A stretch of 5,647 nucleotides of DNA from assembly GCA_903891235.1 (NCBI GenBank), contig CAITDW010000071.1:1-5647 (forward strand), given 5' to 3'. Below are positions 1-4,411 of this stretch, one piece after another; the first letter of the stretch is position 1, and each line of letters starts with the position of its first letter. The position numbers were made by a program, and so were the translations under genes. This DNA is from an uncultured Candidatus Saccharibacteria bacterium. Its GTDB lineage: Bacteria; Patescibacteriota; Saccharimonadia; Saccharimonadales; UBA4665. The notes beneath the pieces are model-generated. The model was given only the letters and a program-made list of their open reading frames with translations, was not told the origin of the DNA and made no database searches.

Positions 1-159
1 CGATCTAAATTATATTATATTGAACTTAAAAATAAATATAGGTTTTTACGAAAATATTAATTAAACTTACTGAATAATAATTATCATTTAGTTATTGAAA
101 AATAACATCAAAAATAAAAAAGTTATACACAGCTTTATTTTTTTTATGCTTAAATCTTG
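1..159. other. AT-rich stretch with no convincing gene
   Basis: I see no gene with a start codon here on either strand. One plus-strand frame is open from base 1 to a TAA at 58-60 and could be the last 19 codons of a gene entering from the left, but a second frame is open almost as far (to 63), so this is likely chance in AT-rich DNA. A 6-bp hairpin with a GAAA loop lies at 91-106 (GTTATT/AATAAC) with no T-tract after it. A single DnaA-box-like 9-mer (TTATACACA) is at 123-131. Confidence 0.5.
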
Positions 160-189
160 TTGACATGCTAATACACTATTTTATAAGAT
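160..189 (+). promoter_or_regulatory. Sigma-70-type promoter of the small-RNA/leader unit
   Basis: A perfect -35 (TTGACA, 160-165) is followed after 16 bases by TATAAG (182-187), or after 18 bases by TAAGAT (184-189). Transcription would start at about 194-197. No protein gene follows within 200 bases. The transcript would instead meet a strong hairpin and then an intrinsic terminator, so the promoter serves either a short non-coding RNA or an attenuated infC leader. Confidence 0.65.
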
Positions 190-193
190 AGTG

Positions 194-345
194 ATGGTGC
201 TTGAATAAATTAAGTACTCAAAACAAAAATGACATCGCAACAACGGCTTCTCGCAAGCCGTTGTTCCAAAAAAGAAACACCTTAAACAAATCTAAACAAA
301 AAAAATATACTAACCGGTTCAGCTATAATTGAACCGGTTTTTTAA
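194..345 (+). ncRNA. Candidate small RNA (or attenuated infC leader), about 150 nt
   Basis: The unit is bounded by a good promoter (160-189) and an intrinsic terminator (312-343). Inside are a weak 5' hairpin (197-202 with 212-217), a perfect 11-bp hairpin (239-249 with 255-265, loop CTCGC), and an A-rich stretch of about 45 nt with almost no G (268-311), which is typical of an unpaired region. The infC promoter lies downstream of the terminator, so this need not be the infC 5' UTR. It could still be an attenuator, because infC-rpmI-rplT operons of low-GC Gram-positives have an L20-responsive leader ending in a terminator; I could not match that leader here. An 18-codon ORF (229-285) lies inside but lacks a ribosome binding site. 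I do not recognise a known RNA family. Confidence 0.5.
312..343 (+). terminator. Intrinsic terminator upstream of infC
   Basis: A perfect 10-bp stem (AACCGGTTCA, 312-321, with TGAACCGGTT, 330-339) encloses an 8-base loop and runs into a T-tract to 343. On the opposite strand the same stem is followed by an A/T-rich run with several T's, so it may also work in reverse. It separates the upstream RNA unit from the infC promoter. Confidence 0.85.
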
Positions 346-359
346 TTTATATTAAGATA

Positions 360-388
360 TTGCTCTTAGTTGCTCAATCTGTTATAAT
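360..388 (+). promoter_or_regulatory. Promoter of the infC-rpmI-rplT operon
   Basis: TTGCTC (360-365), a 17-base spacer and a perfect TATAAT (383-388), with a TG one base upstream of the -10 (380-381), make an extended -10 promoter. The predicted start is near 394-396, giving a 5' UTR of about 35 nt that contains the infC Shine-Dalgarno sequence. The promoter lies just past the terminator at 312-343, so infC can be transcribed independently of the upstream RNA. Confidence 0.75.
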
Positions 389-430
389 CCTAGTAATAAT
401 ATTTAAGTTAATGACGAAGGAGTTTTGTAT

Positions 431-961
431 ATCAGCAAGAGCACTCGTCTGAATCAATCCATTCAGGCATCACAATTGAGAGTTATTGATCAAGATGGTA
501 GCCAGTTAGGCGTGTTTTCAAGGCAAGAGGCTTTAAAGCTTGCTGAAGAAAGAGATTTAGATCTTGTTGAGATATCACCAGATGCTAAGCCACCTGTTGC
601 TAAAATAATCGATTGGGGAAAGTTTAATTATCAAAAGACTAAACAGAACCAAAAGACTAAGCGAAACAATAAATTAGTTGAGCTTAAGGAAATGCGCTTT
701 GGGCTTAAAATAAGTGAGCATGATATGAATGTTAAGCTCAATAAGGTTAAGAAGTTTCTAGATTCTAGCAATAAGGTAAAAATAACTGTCATCTATCGTG
801 GTAGAGAGCTAGCACACAAAGATATTGGATTCACCTTGGCAGATAAGATGATTGCAATACTGGGAGATACAATAATAATTGATCAACAGCCACAATTTGC
901 TGGTAAACAACTCAATTTCGTAATAAGGAGTAACAATAATGCCAAAACTAAAGACGCATAG
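431..961 (+). CDS. infC: Translation initiation factor IF-3
   Basis: IF-3 binds the 30S subunit, prevents premature joining of 50S and checks initiator tRNA and start-codon pairing. The protein is about 176 aa, normal for the family. The N-domain covers about residues 1-70 with the typical blocks LRVIDQDGSQLGV, LDLVEISPDAKPPVAKI and DWGKFNY. A lysine/asparagine-rich linker follows, then the C-domain with KEMRFGLKISEHD and YRGRELAHKDIG. The start is unusual. A strong Shine-Dalgarno (AAGGAG, 417-422) lies only 2 bases before the in-frame TTG at 425, too close, but 8 bases before an in-frame ATC at 431. No in-frame ATG fits the N-terminus. I therefore favour AUC, in keeping with the rare starts of infC genes elsewhere (AUU in E. 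coli, AUC in Myxococcus), through which IF-3 limits its own synthesis; TTG 425 remains possible. The last 23 bases overlap rpmI, so translation is probably coupled. Confidence 0.95.
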   Translation: MSKSTRLNQSIQASQLRVIDQDGSQLGVFSRQEALKLAEERDLDLVEISPDAKPPVAKIIDWGKFNYQKTKQNQKTKRNNKLVELKEMRFGLKISEHDMNVKLNKVKKFLDSSNKVKITVIYRGRELAHKDIGFTLADKMIAILGDTIIIDQQPQFAGKQLNFVIRSNNNAKTKDA

Positions 962-1133
962 CGGAACTAAAGATCGAGTAAAAATATCTAAGAACGGTAT
1001 TGTTCGTACTCGAAGAATTAATAGCAATCACTTCATGCAGAAAAAGTCTGGGGCTGCGAAACGTAAAATTGCTAGCCTTCAGACTGCAAATAATACTAAT
1101 AGCCGAATGATTAAGACGAAATTAGGAGTTTAA
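939..1133 (+). CDS. rpmI: 50S ribosomal protein L35
   Basis: This small basic protein of the large subunit is 64 aa, the usual L35 length. It begins with the hallmark MPKLKTHSGTKDR, followed by a basic stretch and KKSGAAKRK near the middle. The ATG at 939 has an AAGGAG Shine-Dalgarno (925-930) that lies inside the infC coding region, and the gene starts 23 bases before infC ends, in another frame. It is followed one base after its stop by rplT, the conserved infC-rpmI-rplT order. The C-terminal part (residues 44-64) is less basic than in model bacteria but of normal length. Confidence 0.95.
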   Translation: MPKLKTHSGTKDRVKISKNGIVRTRRINSNHFMQKKSGAAKRKIASLQTANNTNSRMIKTKLGV

Positions 1134-1134
1134 T

Positions 1135-1485
1135 ATGAGAGTAAAACGAGGGGTTACAACCCACCACAGACACCAGAAGATAAGAAAAGCTACGAAAGGT
1201 ATGACTCATTCAAACAGAGCTAGCATACGAAGAGGAAAGCAAGCAATTACAAAATCATTGCAAAATGCTACAAGAGACAGAAAAAATAGAAAAAGAGATT
1301 TTCGACAACTTTGGAACACAAGAATTAATGCAGCTGCTAGATTAAACGGCACTACTTATAGTAAATTCATTAATGCACTAAAAAGATCGGGCATTTCAAT
1401 AGACAGAAAAATTATGAGCGAACTATCAGTTAATGAGCCGTCTGTAATGAAGGCAATAATTTCATTAGCAACTAAAGCAAAATAA
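1135..1485 (+). CDS. rplT: 50S ribosomal protein L20
   Basis: L20 binds 23S rRNA early in 50S assembly and in some bacteria represses its own operon. The 116-aa length is typical. Recognisable blocks are MRVKRGVTTHHRHQKI, then a basic helix, RDRKNRKRDFRQLWNTRINAAARLNGTTYS and the C-terminal globular part with GISIDRKIMSELSVNEPS. The GxRGxR-like segment expected near residues 22-28 reads GMTHSNR here, a visible departure from model species. The ATG at 1135 is one base after the rpmI stop, with AGGAG at 1124-1128 inside rpmI, so translation is coupled. The operon ends at a strong terminator 15 bases after the stop. Confidence 0.96.
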   Translation: MRVKRGVTTHHRHQKIRKATKGMTHSNRASIRRGKQAITKSLQNATRDRKNRKRDFRQLWNTRINAAARLNGTTYSKFINALKRSGISIDRKIMSELSVNEPSVMKAIISLATKAK

Positions 1486-1500
1486 AAAAAACTATCATTA

Positions 1501-1529
1501 AAAAAAGCTCCCATTATGGAGCTTTTTTT
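1501..1529. terminator. Bidirectional intrinsic terminator shared by rplT and rnpB
   Basis: An 11-bp stem (1501-1511 with 1518-1528) has a GC-containing core GCTCC/GGAGC and a 6-base loop. On the plus strand it ends in seven T's (1523-1529). On the minus strand the six A's at 1501-1506 and the A-rich run before them give an equally good U-tract. It therefore ends the ribosomal-protein operon from the left and the RNase P RNA from the right; the rnpB 3' end (about 1532) lies 3 bases from the stem. Confidence 0.9.
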
Positions 1530-1531
1530 AG

Positions 1532-1871
1532 TACCAGACAATCTATAAGCCGGGTTCTGTTTATCTAGTCATCTATCTAGTCTAGATGTTGCCATCTGGA
1601 TCGAGCGGATTAATGATGAATATAGCGGGAACTAACCATAATGGTAAAATTCATCTCCTTGCAGCAGGCAGGGTTTACCATCTCTAAATGTCACCAATTA
1701 GAAAAACAGATTTTTAGGTCCGTACTTTTCACCCTTACTCAATAAATTGAGCGGTATAGTCTCTGTGGCACTTTCCCTAAGGTTACCCTTGGTTGCCGTT
1801 AACAACTGCCTTTCCCTATGCTGCCCGGACTTTCCTCTTGCGTACGCAAGTGACTAGTCGAAAATCTGGTA
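1532..1871 (-). ncRNA. rnpB: RNase P RNA, bacterial class A
   Basis: This is the catalytic RNA of RNase P, which cuts 5' leaders from precursor tRNAs. Read on the minus strand it has the universal core near the 5' end (GAGGAAAGTCCGGGC, 1837-1823), then GGGAAAGTGCCACAGAGA, a block ending GGTGAAAAGTACGG, a GGTAAACCC block, and near the 3' end ACAGAACCCGGCTTAT (1560-1545). The ends pair as helix P1: TACCAGA (1871-1865) with TCTGGTA (1538-1532). Length is about 340 nt, within the class A range. The promoter -10 (1882-1877) puts the start at about 1871, so the 5' end is probably the primary transcript start. The end positions are inferred from P1 and may be off by a few bases. Confidence 0.95.
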
Positions 1872-1876
1872 ATATA

Positions 1877-1905
1877 ATTATAGCATATTATTAAATTTAT
1901 GCTAG
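1877..1905 (-). promoter_or_regulatory. Promoter of rnpB
   Basis: On the minus strand an extended -10 (TGCTATAAT, 1885-1877) lies 5 bases before the P1 helix of RNase P RNA, placing the start at about 1871-1870. No good -35 is seen at 16-18 bases (CTAGCA is the best), which fits an extended -10 promoter. The region overlaps the last codons of the upstream RNase HI fusion gene, so rnpB may also receive read-through. Confidence 0.7.
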
Positions 1906-2568
1906 TGCTTTATCTAAGGCAGCGTTTACCTCTGCATCAGCAATTTTATTTAAGGCCCTAGGTACATGTGTAAAAGTTTTGTTCTCTACCTTTTTTAATA
2001 TTTCACGTATTTCTTTATAAATGATGAGTAGATCTTCGTTTTTAATCTTGTATATGCCTTTCATCTGATTAATGATCAGTAAACTATCCATAAAAATATT
2101 AATAGTTTTAGGAGAATACTCTAGAGCCTTTTCTAAAGCTAACTTTAGGGCTGTATATTCAGCTTTATTGTTGGTTGTTATGCCAAGATAGACACCTTTC
2201 TTAAAGATTATATTATCCTTATCGTCAAAAATAACATATCCACTAGCTGAAGGACCAGGATTTCCTCTTGAGCCCCCATCTGTATATATTTTCAGTCCAG
2301 GTAAGCTATTATTGGGATTCTCATGAATACTGTTATCTATGTATATTTCATCTATGAGTTTAGCAAGATCAATATCTTTTTCTGAGACCATATCTCCCTT
2401 TTCGTGAGTTGACAACCAAAATTCTACTATATTCCATTCATTAGCCCATCTGGGATGATGGTTAATTTTTTTTGCAATTACTGCGACTTGCTTCATGAAC
2501 TCAAAAGCATTATCAAAATCTTTAAATATAAATTTTTTGTATAAAGTATTATTTTTAGTCTTCCACAT
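1897..2568 (-). CDS. Fusion of a pterin-4a-carbinolamine dehydratase-like domain and RNase HI
   Basis: Residues 1-75 are a PCD/DCoH-like domain. They start FKDFDNAFEFM and carry the family catalytic motif in full: K34, H37-H38-P39, W45, H55 and D73 with canonical spacing. PCD dehydrates 4a-hydroxytetrahydropterin; relatives also act as protein-binding cofactors. The domain is short, lacking about 20 N-terminal residues of free-standing PCDs. Residues 92-223 are RNase HI, which cuts RNA in RNA-DNA hybrids: D97 in YTDGGSRGNPGP, E137 in NKAEYTAL, D161 in FMDS and D211 in NKIAD complete the DEDD set, with H201 in the usual HVPR position. An Asn/Pro-rich linker (78-91) joins them. The ATG has AAGGA (2577-2573) four bases upstream, and an in-frame TAA six codons earlier excludes a longer start. 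The gene begins 22 bases after tRNA-Pro with no terminator between, so it is probably transcribed with it. RNase HI activity is likely; the PCD role is unknown. Confidence 0.92.
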   Translation of the reverse strand: MWKTKNNTLYKKFIFKDFDNAFEFMKQVAVIAKKINHHPRWANEWNIVEFWLSTHEKGDMVSEKDIDLAKLIDEIYIDNSIHENPNNSLPGLKIYTDGGSRGNPGPSASGYVIFDDKDNIIFKKGVYLGITTNNKAEYTALKLALEKALEYSPKTINIFMDSLLIINQMKGIYKIKNEDLLIIYKEIREILKKVENKTFTHVPRALNKIADAEVNAALDKALA

Positions 2569-2590
2569 ATTGTCCTTATTTTTAATTTAA

Positions 2591-2667
2591 TGGTCGGGAT
2601 GGCCGGACTTGAACCGGCGACCTCACGACCCCCAGCCGTACGCGCTAGCCAACTGCGCTACACCCCG
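2591..2667 (-). tRNA. tRNA-Pro (anticodon GGG)
   Basis: A complete 77-nt cloverleaf is seen. The acceptor is CGGGGTG/CATCCCG with the C1-G72 pair typical of bacterial tRNA-Pro, then D-stem GCGC/GCGC, anticodon stem TACGG/TCGTG with a G-U pair at each end, loop CTGGGGG with GGG at 2633-2631, T-arm GCCGG-TTCAAGT-CCGGC, discriminator A and an encoded CCA. It decodes CCC and CCU. It sits two bases after the 3' arm of the 6S-like RNA and 22 bases before the PCD-RNase HI gene, with no promoter or terminator of its own, so it is probably cut from a longer transcript. Confidence 0.97.
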
Positions 2668-2802
2668 ATAGCTGAGTGCTCCGTAATGATTAGCCTGCAG
2701 AATCACAGGTGGGTGCCCTCAATATAAGACCACGATCTTATATAATCTCAGGCTCCCTAATTTATGTTATTAAGATAATCATATAAACGAAGCAACTCAG
2801 CT
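2668..2802 (-). ncRNA. ssrS: 6S-like RNA candidate
   Basis: 6S RNA mimics an open promoter and sequesters sigma-70 RNA polymerase. No sequence match was made; the call rests on architecture. Minus-strand 2802-2787 (AGCTGAGTTGCTTCGT) pairs with 2684-2670 (ACGGAGCACTCAGCT): 15 bp, one bulged T and one G-U. After a small internal loop ATGATTA pairs with TAATCAT for 7 more bp. Next comes an AT-rich bubble, whose 3' side can form a small CCTG/CAGG hairpin, a known trait of 6S bubbles. The apical arm is GGGAGCCT (2757-2750) with GGGCACCC (2718-2711), one A-A mismatch, topped by an 8-bp hairpin (2743-2736 with 2729-2722). The length of about 135 nt is shorter than the roughly 180-200 nt usual. The promoter start coincides with the closing stem, and no ORF fits. 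The 3' end abuts tRNA-Pro. Confidence 0.65.
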
Positions 2803-2807
2803 CTCTT

Positions 2808-2836
2808 ATTATAGATGTTACTTAATAATCAACCAA
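2808..2836 (-). promoter_or_regulatory. Promoter of the 6S-like RNA / tRNA-Pro transcript
   Basis: On the minus strand a perfect TATAAT (2813-2808) follows TTGGTT (2836-2831) after a 17-base spacer. The start is predicted at 2803-2801, exactly where the closing stem of the 6S-like RNA begins. The -35 overlaps the last codons of the upstream peptidase gene (stop at 2831-2829). No terminator separates it from tRNA-Pro or the RNase HI fusion gene, so all three may share one transcript. Confidence 0.75.
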
Positions 2837-3455
2837 GCAATAATTTAGATAATGAATTATTTAGAAAATTTATTACAGGATATAAAAACTGCATAAAAAG
2901 AAGAAAAACGATCAAGATTGATATAAATCCAAATGATTCTATCTGGCGCATTATTTTTTGCAGCGGATGTGGAGCGAAAGCATAAAGAACCCTGGATCCA
3001 TCCAAAGGTGGAATAGGAATAAGATTAAAAATAAAAAATAAAATATTTATGTCTACAAAAAGTAAAATACAAGAAGATAGAGTTGATGGATTTTGTCCAG
3101 ATAATCTGAATAAAACCGAACCAAGAATAGCTAGCAGTAAATTAGTTAATGGGCCAGATAACCCAATCAAAGCAACTCCAAATTCTCCAAATTTAACATT
3201 TTCGGGGTCAAAAGGAACAGGTCTAGCTATAAAAATAGGAGGAATATGTATAATAATGAGGGCTAAAGGCAACAATATTGTAGTATATAAATCTACGTGT
3301 TTTAATGGATTTAAAGTAAGCCTACCCTCCATTTTTGCAGTTGAGTCACCCAACCAATGAGAAACGAAAGCATGCATCGCCTCGTGAAAACCCATAGATA
3401 TAAGGATTGTTACTACTACTGCCGCAATTTGAATCGCCGTTAAATTATCAAACAT
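2829..3455 (-). CDS. Site-2-protease-family (M50) membrane metallopeptidase
   Basis: This is an intramembrane zinc protease of 208 aa, the compact form without a PDZ domain. The zinc motif HExxH is H24-E25-A26-M27-H28 at the end of the first hydrophobic helix (residues 6-23). The second signature, NLIPIPPLDGSRV (144-156), supplies N144 and the ligand D152. Further hydrophobic segments lie at about 58-76, 94-118, 128-147 and 174-196, so the protein is membrane-embedded. The substrate is unknown; relatives cut transmembrane anti-sigma factors or clear signal-peptide remnants. The ATG at 3455 has no nearby Shine-Dalgarno: the AAGGA upstream is 19 bases away. An extended -10 ends 6 bases before the ATG, so the mRNA may be leaderless. 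The stop is TGA. The gene is divergent from rpmB. Confidence 0.93.
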   Translation of the reverse strand: MFDNLTAIQIAAVVVTILISMGFHEAMHAFVSHWLGDSTAKMEGRLTLNPLKHVDLYTTILLPLALIIIHIPPIFIARPVPFDPENVKFGEFGVALIGLSGPLTNLLLAILGSVLFRLSGQNPSTLSSCILLFVDINILFFIFNLIPIPPLDGSRVLYAFAPHPLQKIMRQIESFGFISILIVFLLFMQFLYPVINFLNNSLSKLLLG

Positions 3456-3461
3456 TATTAC

Positions 3462-3470
3462 ATTATATCA
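3462..3470 (-). promoter_or_regulatory. Extended -10 promoter of the M50 gene, placed for a leaderless mRNA
   Basis: On the minus strand TGATATAAT (3470-3462) is followed by six bases and then the ATG at 3455. The predicted first transcribed base is the A of the start codon. No consensus -35 is seen at 16-18 bases upstream. A longer transcript from a more distant promoter cannot be excluded. Confidence 0.55.
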
Positions 3471-3503
3471 ATTATCCTTATAATTATTTAAATTTATTAG
3501 ATA

Positions 3504-3532
3504 TTGACGAAACAGTTAAAATAATATAGAAT
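3504..3532 (+). promoter_or_regulatory. Promoter of rpmB
   Basis: TTGACG (3504-3509), a 17-base spacer and TAGAAT (3527-3532) give a near-consensus promoter with a predicted start at about 3539. The resulting 5' UTR of about 22 nt contains the Shine-Dalgarno AAGGA (3550-3554), six bases before the rpmB ATG. Confidence 0.7.
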
Positions 3533-3560
3533 AATATCTTAACGTTCATAAGGAATAAAC

Positions 3561-3749
3561 ATGAATATATGTGACATAACTGGTAAAGGGAAACAATTTG
3601 GCAATAATGTCAGTTTTTCTATGCGTCATACTAAAAAAACCTGGAAGCCAAACCTCCAGACAAAAACAGTTACAATTAACGGTGAAAAGATTAAGCTCAA
3701 AATTTCAACTCAAGCCCTAAGAACTCTTAAAAAGAAAAAATTAATTTAA
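3561..3749 (+). CDS. rpmB: 50S ribosomal protein L28
   Basis: This large-subunit protein of 62 aa is typical of short L28 forms. It has the signature DITGKGKQFGNNVSFSMRHTKK near the N-terminus, then WKPNLQTKTV, a beta-hairpin with basic residues, and ISTQALRTLKKK at the C-terminus. Only one cysteine is present, so this is the zinc-free form. The ATG has AAGGA six bases upstream and its own promoter. It stands alone rather than next to rpmG, and converges with the minus-strand beta-lactamase-fold gene with 5 bases between the two stops. I see no convincing terminator in between. Confidence 0.95.
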   Translation: MNICDITGKGKQFGNNVSFSMRHTKKTWKPNLQTKTVTINGEKIKLKISTQALRTLKKKKLI

Positions 3750-3754
3750 TATAT

Positions 3755-4390
3755 TTAGCTCTTCTCTAGAACTATAAGTTTTCTTACGTCAATTATGTCT
3801 GATGACTTTAATTTAAGCTTAGATATTGTTTCAGCTGGAGTCATGCCCAAGTTTTTTAAAACATCTTCTAGATTATCTTGAGGTACTTCAAAATTGAGGC
3901 TCTTATCGGCATAATGAGTTGGGACGATAATCTTAGGTTCGATAGCCTTAATTAATTTATTAGCTCCTTGTGCATCAAGCGTATAGCCGTGACCACCAAC
4001 AGGCAGAATGAGTACATCAACCATGCCTAAATTCTCTAGTTGTTTATCATTTAATTCTGGATAAACATGTCCAAGTATGATTACATTCAAATTACCGATA
4101 ATAAGCTTGTATATGGTTGCTAAATGTCCATCGGATTCATCCAAGTGTGATCTTGCCTCTATTCCATAAATGAAAATCTTACCAACTTCATATTCACCTG
4201 GTCCATCAATGACAATCCTACCTTGGACTCCATTATTCTTACTCTCAATTTCATAAGATGTGAATAAGGAAATATCCGTAGATTTTGTAATTGCTTTAGA
4301 TCCTAGAGAGGATAAGTTATCATCTATGACAACTCGTGCCTGTTTATAATTGATTGCTATGCAATTTGCGCCGTAAAACTGTATTTCCAT
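3755..4390 (-). CDS. Beta-lactamase-fold protein (COG2220/UlaG-like), metal site degenerate
   Basis: The 211-aa protein follows the compact COG2220 layout: an N-terminal MEIQFYGANCIAI strand, VVIDDN (20-25), IDGPGEYEVGKIFIYGIEA (61-79), LNVIILGH (101-108), MVDVLILPVGGHGYTLDA (123-140) and PKIIVPTHY (152-160). The HxHxDH zinc motif expected at about 41-52 is absent; that stretch reads SLFTSYEIESKN with no His or Asp. The usual GD aspartate after the next strand is H108. Of the canonical ligands only the C-terminal H159 is clear. The fold is therefore recognisable, but hydrolase activity as in classic members is unlikely; a binding or structural role, or a different metal arrangement using H82, H89, H108 or H134, is possible. 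AAGGA (4401-4397) lies six bases before the ATG. The gene starts 21 bases after the regulator's stop codon, so the two probably form an operon. Confidence 0.85.
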   Translation of the reverse strand: MEIQFYGANCIAINYKQARVVIDDNLSSLGSKAITKSTDISLFTSYEIESKNNGVQGRIVIDGPGEYEVGKIFIYGIEARSHLDESDGHLATIYKLIIGNLNVIILGHVYPELNDKQLENLGMVDVLILPVGGHGYTLDAQGANKLIKAIEPKIIVPTHYADKSLNFEVPQDNLEDVLKNLGMTPAETISKLKLKSSDIIDVRKLIVLEKS

Positions 4391-4411
4391 TGTAATTCCT
4401 TATGATTTAAT

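Noticed and set aside
123..131. DnaA-box-like TTATACACA in an AT-rich region, as a possible replication origin
   Set aside because: It is a single box with no others found nearby on either strand and no dnaA, dnaN or rpmH next to it, so it is not enough to call an origin.
229..285. An 18-codon ORF starting ATG within the small-RNA unit
   Set aside because: It has no Shine-Dalgarno, and its middle codons are the perfect 11-bp hairpin, so the sequence is explained by RNA structure. A leader peptide cannot be fully excluded.
809..1027. 72-codon minus-strand ORF
   Set aside because: It lies opposite infC and rpmI, resembles no family, and is a shadow of their codons.
1356..1541. 61-codon minus-strand ORF
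   Set aside because: It is antisense to the end of rplT and runs across the bidirectional terminator, so it is a shadow.
1559..1586. Repeated ATCTAGTC-like units
   Set aside because: They fall inside RNase P RNA and are helix arms of that RNA rather than an independent repeat.
2829..2831. Possible recoding of UGA to glycine, as in some Patescibacteria
   Set aside because: TGA ends the M50 gene at a natural length and overlaps a promoter, and no in-frame TGA occurs inside any of the conserved genes.
3049..3360. 103-codon plus-strand ORF
   Set aside because: It is entirely antisense to the M50 peptidase, whose catalytic motifs are clear, and it has no domain or ribosome binding site.
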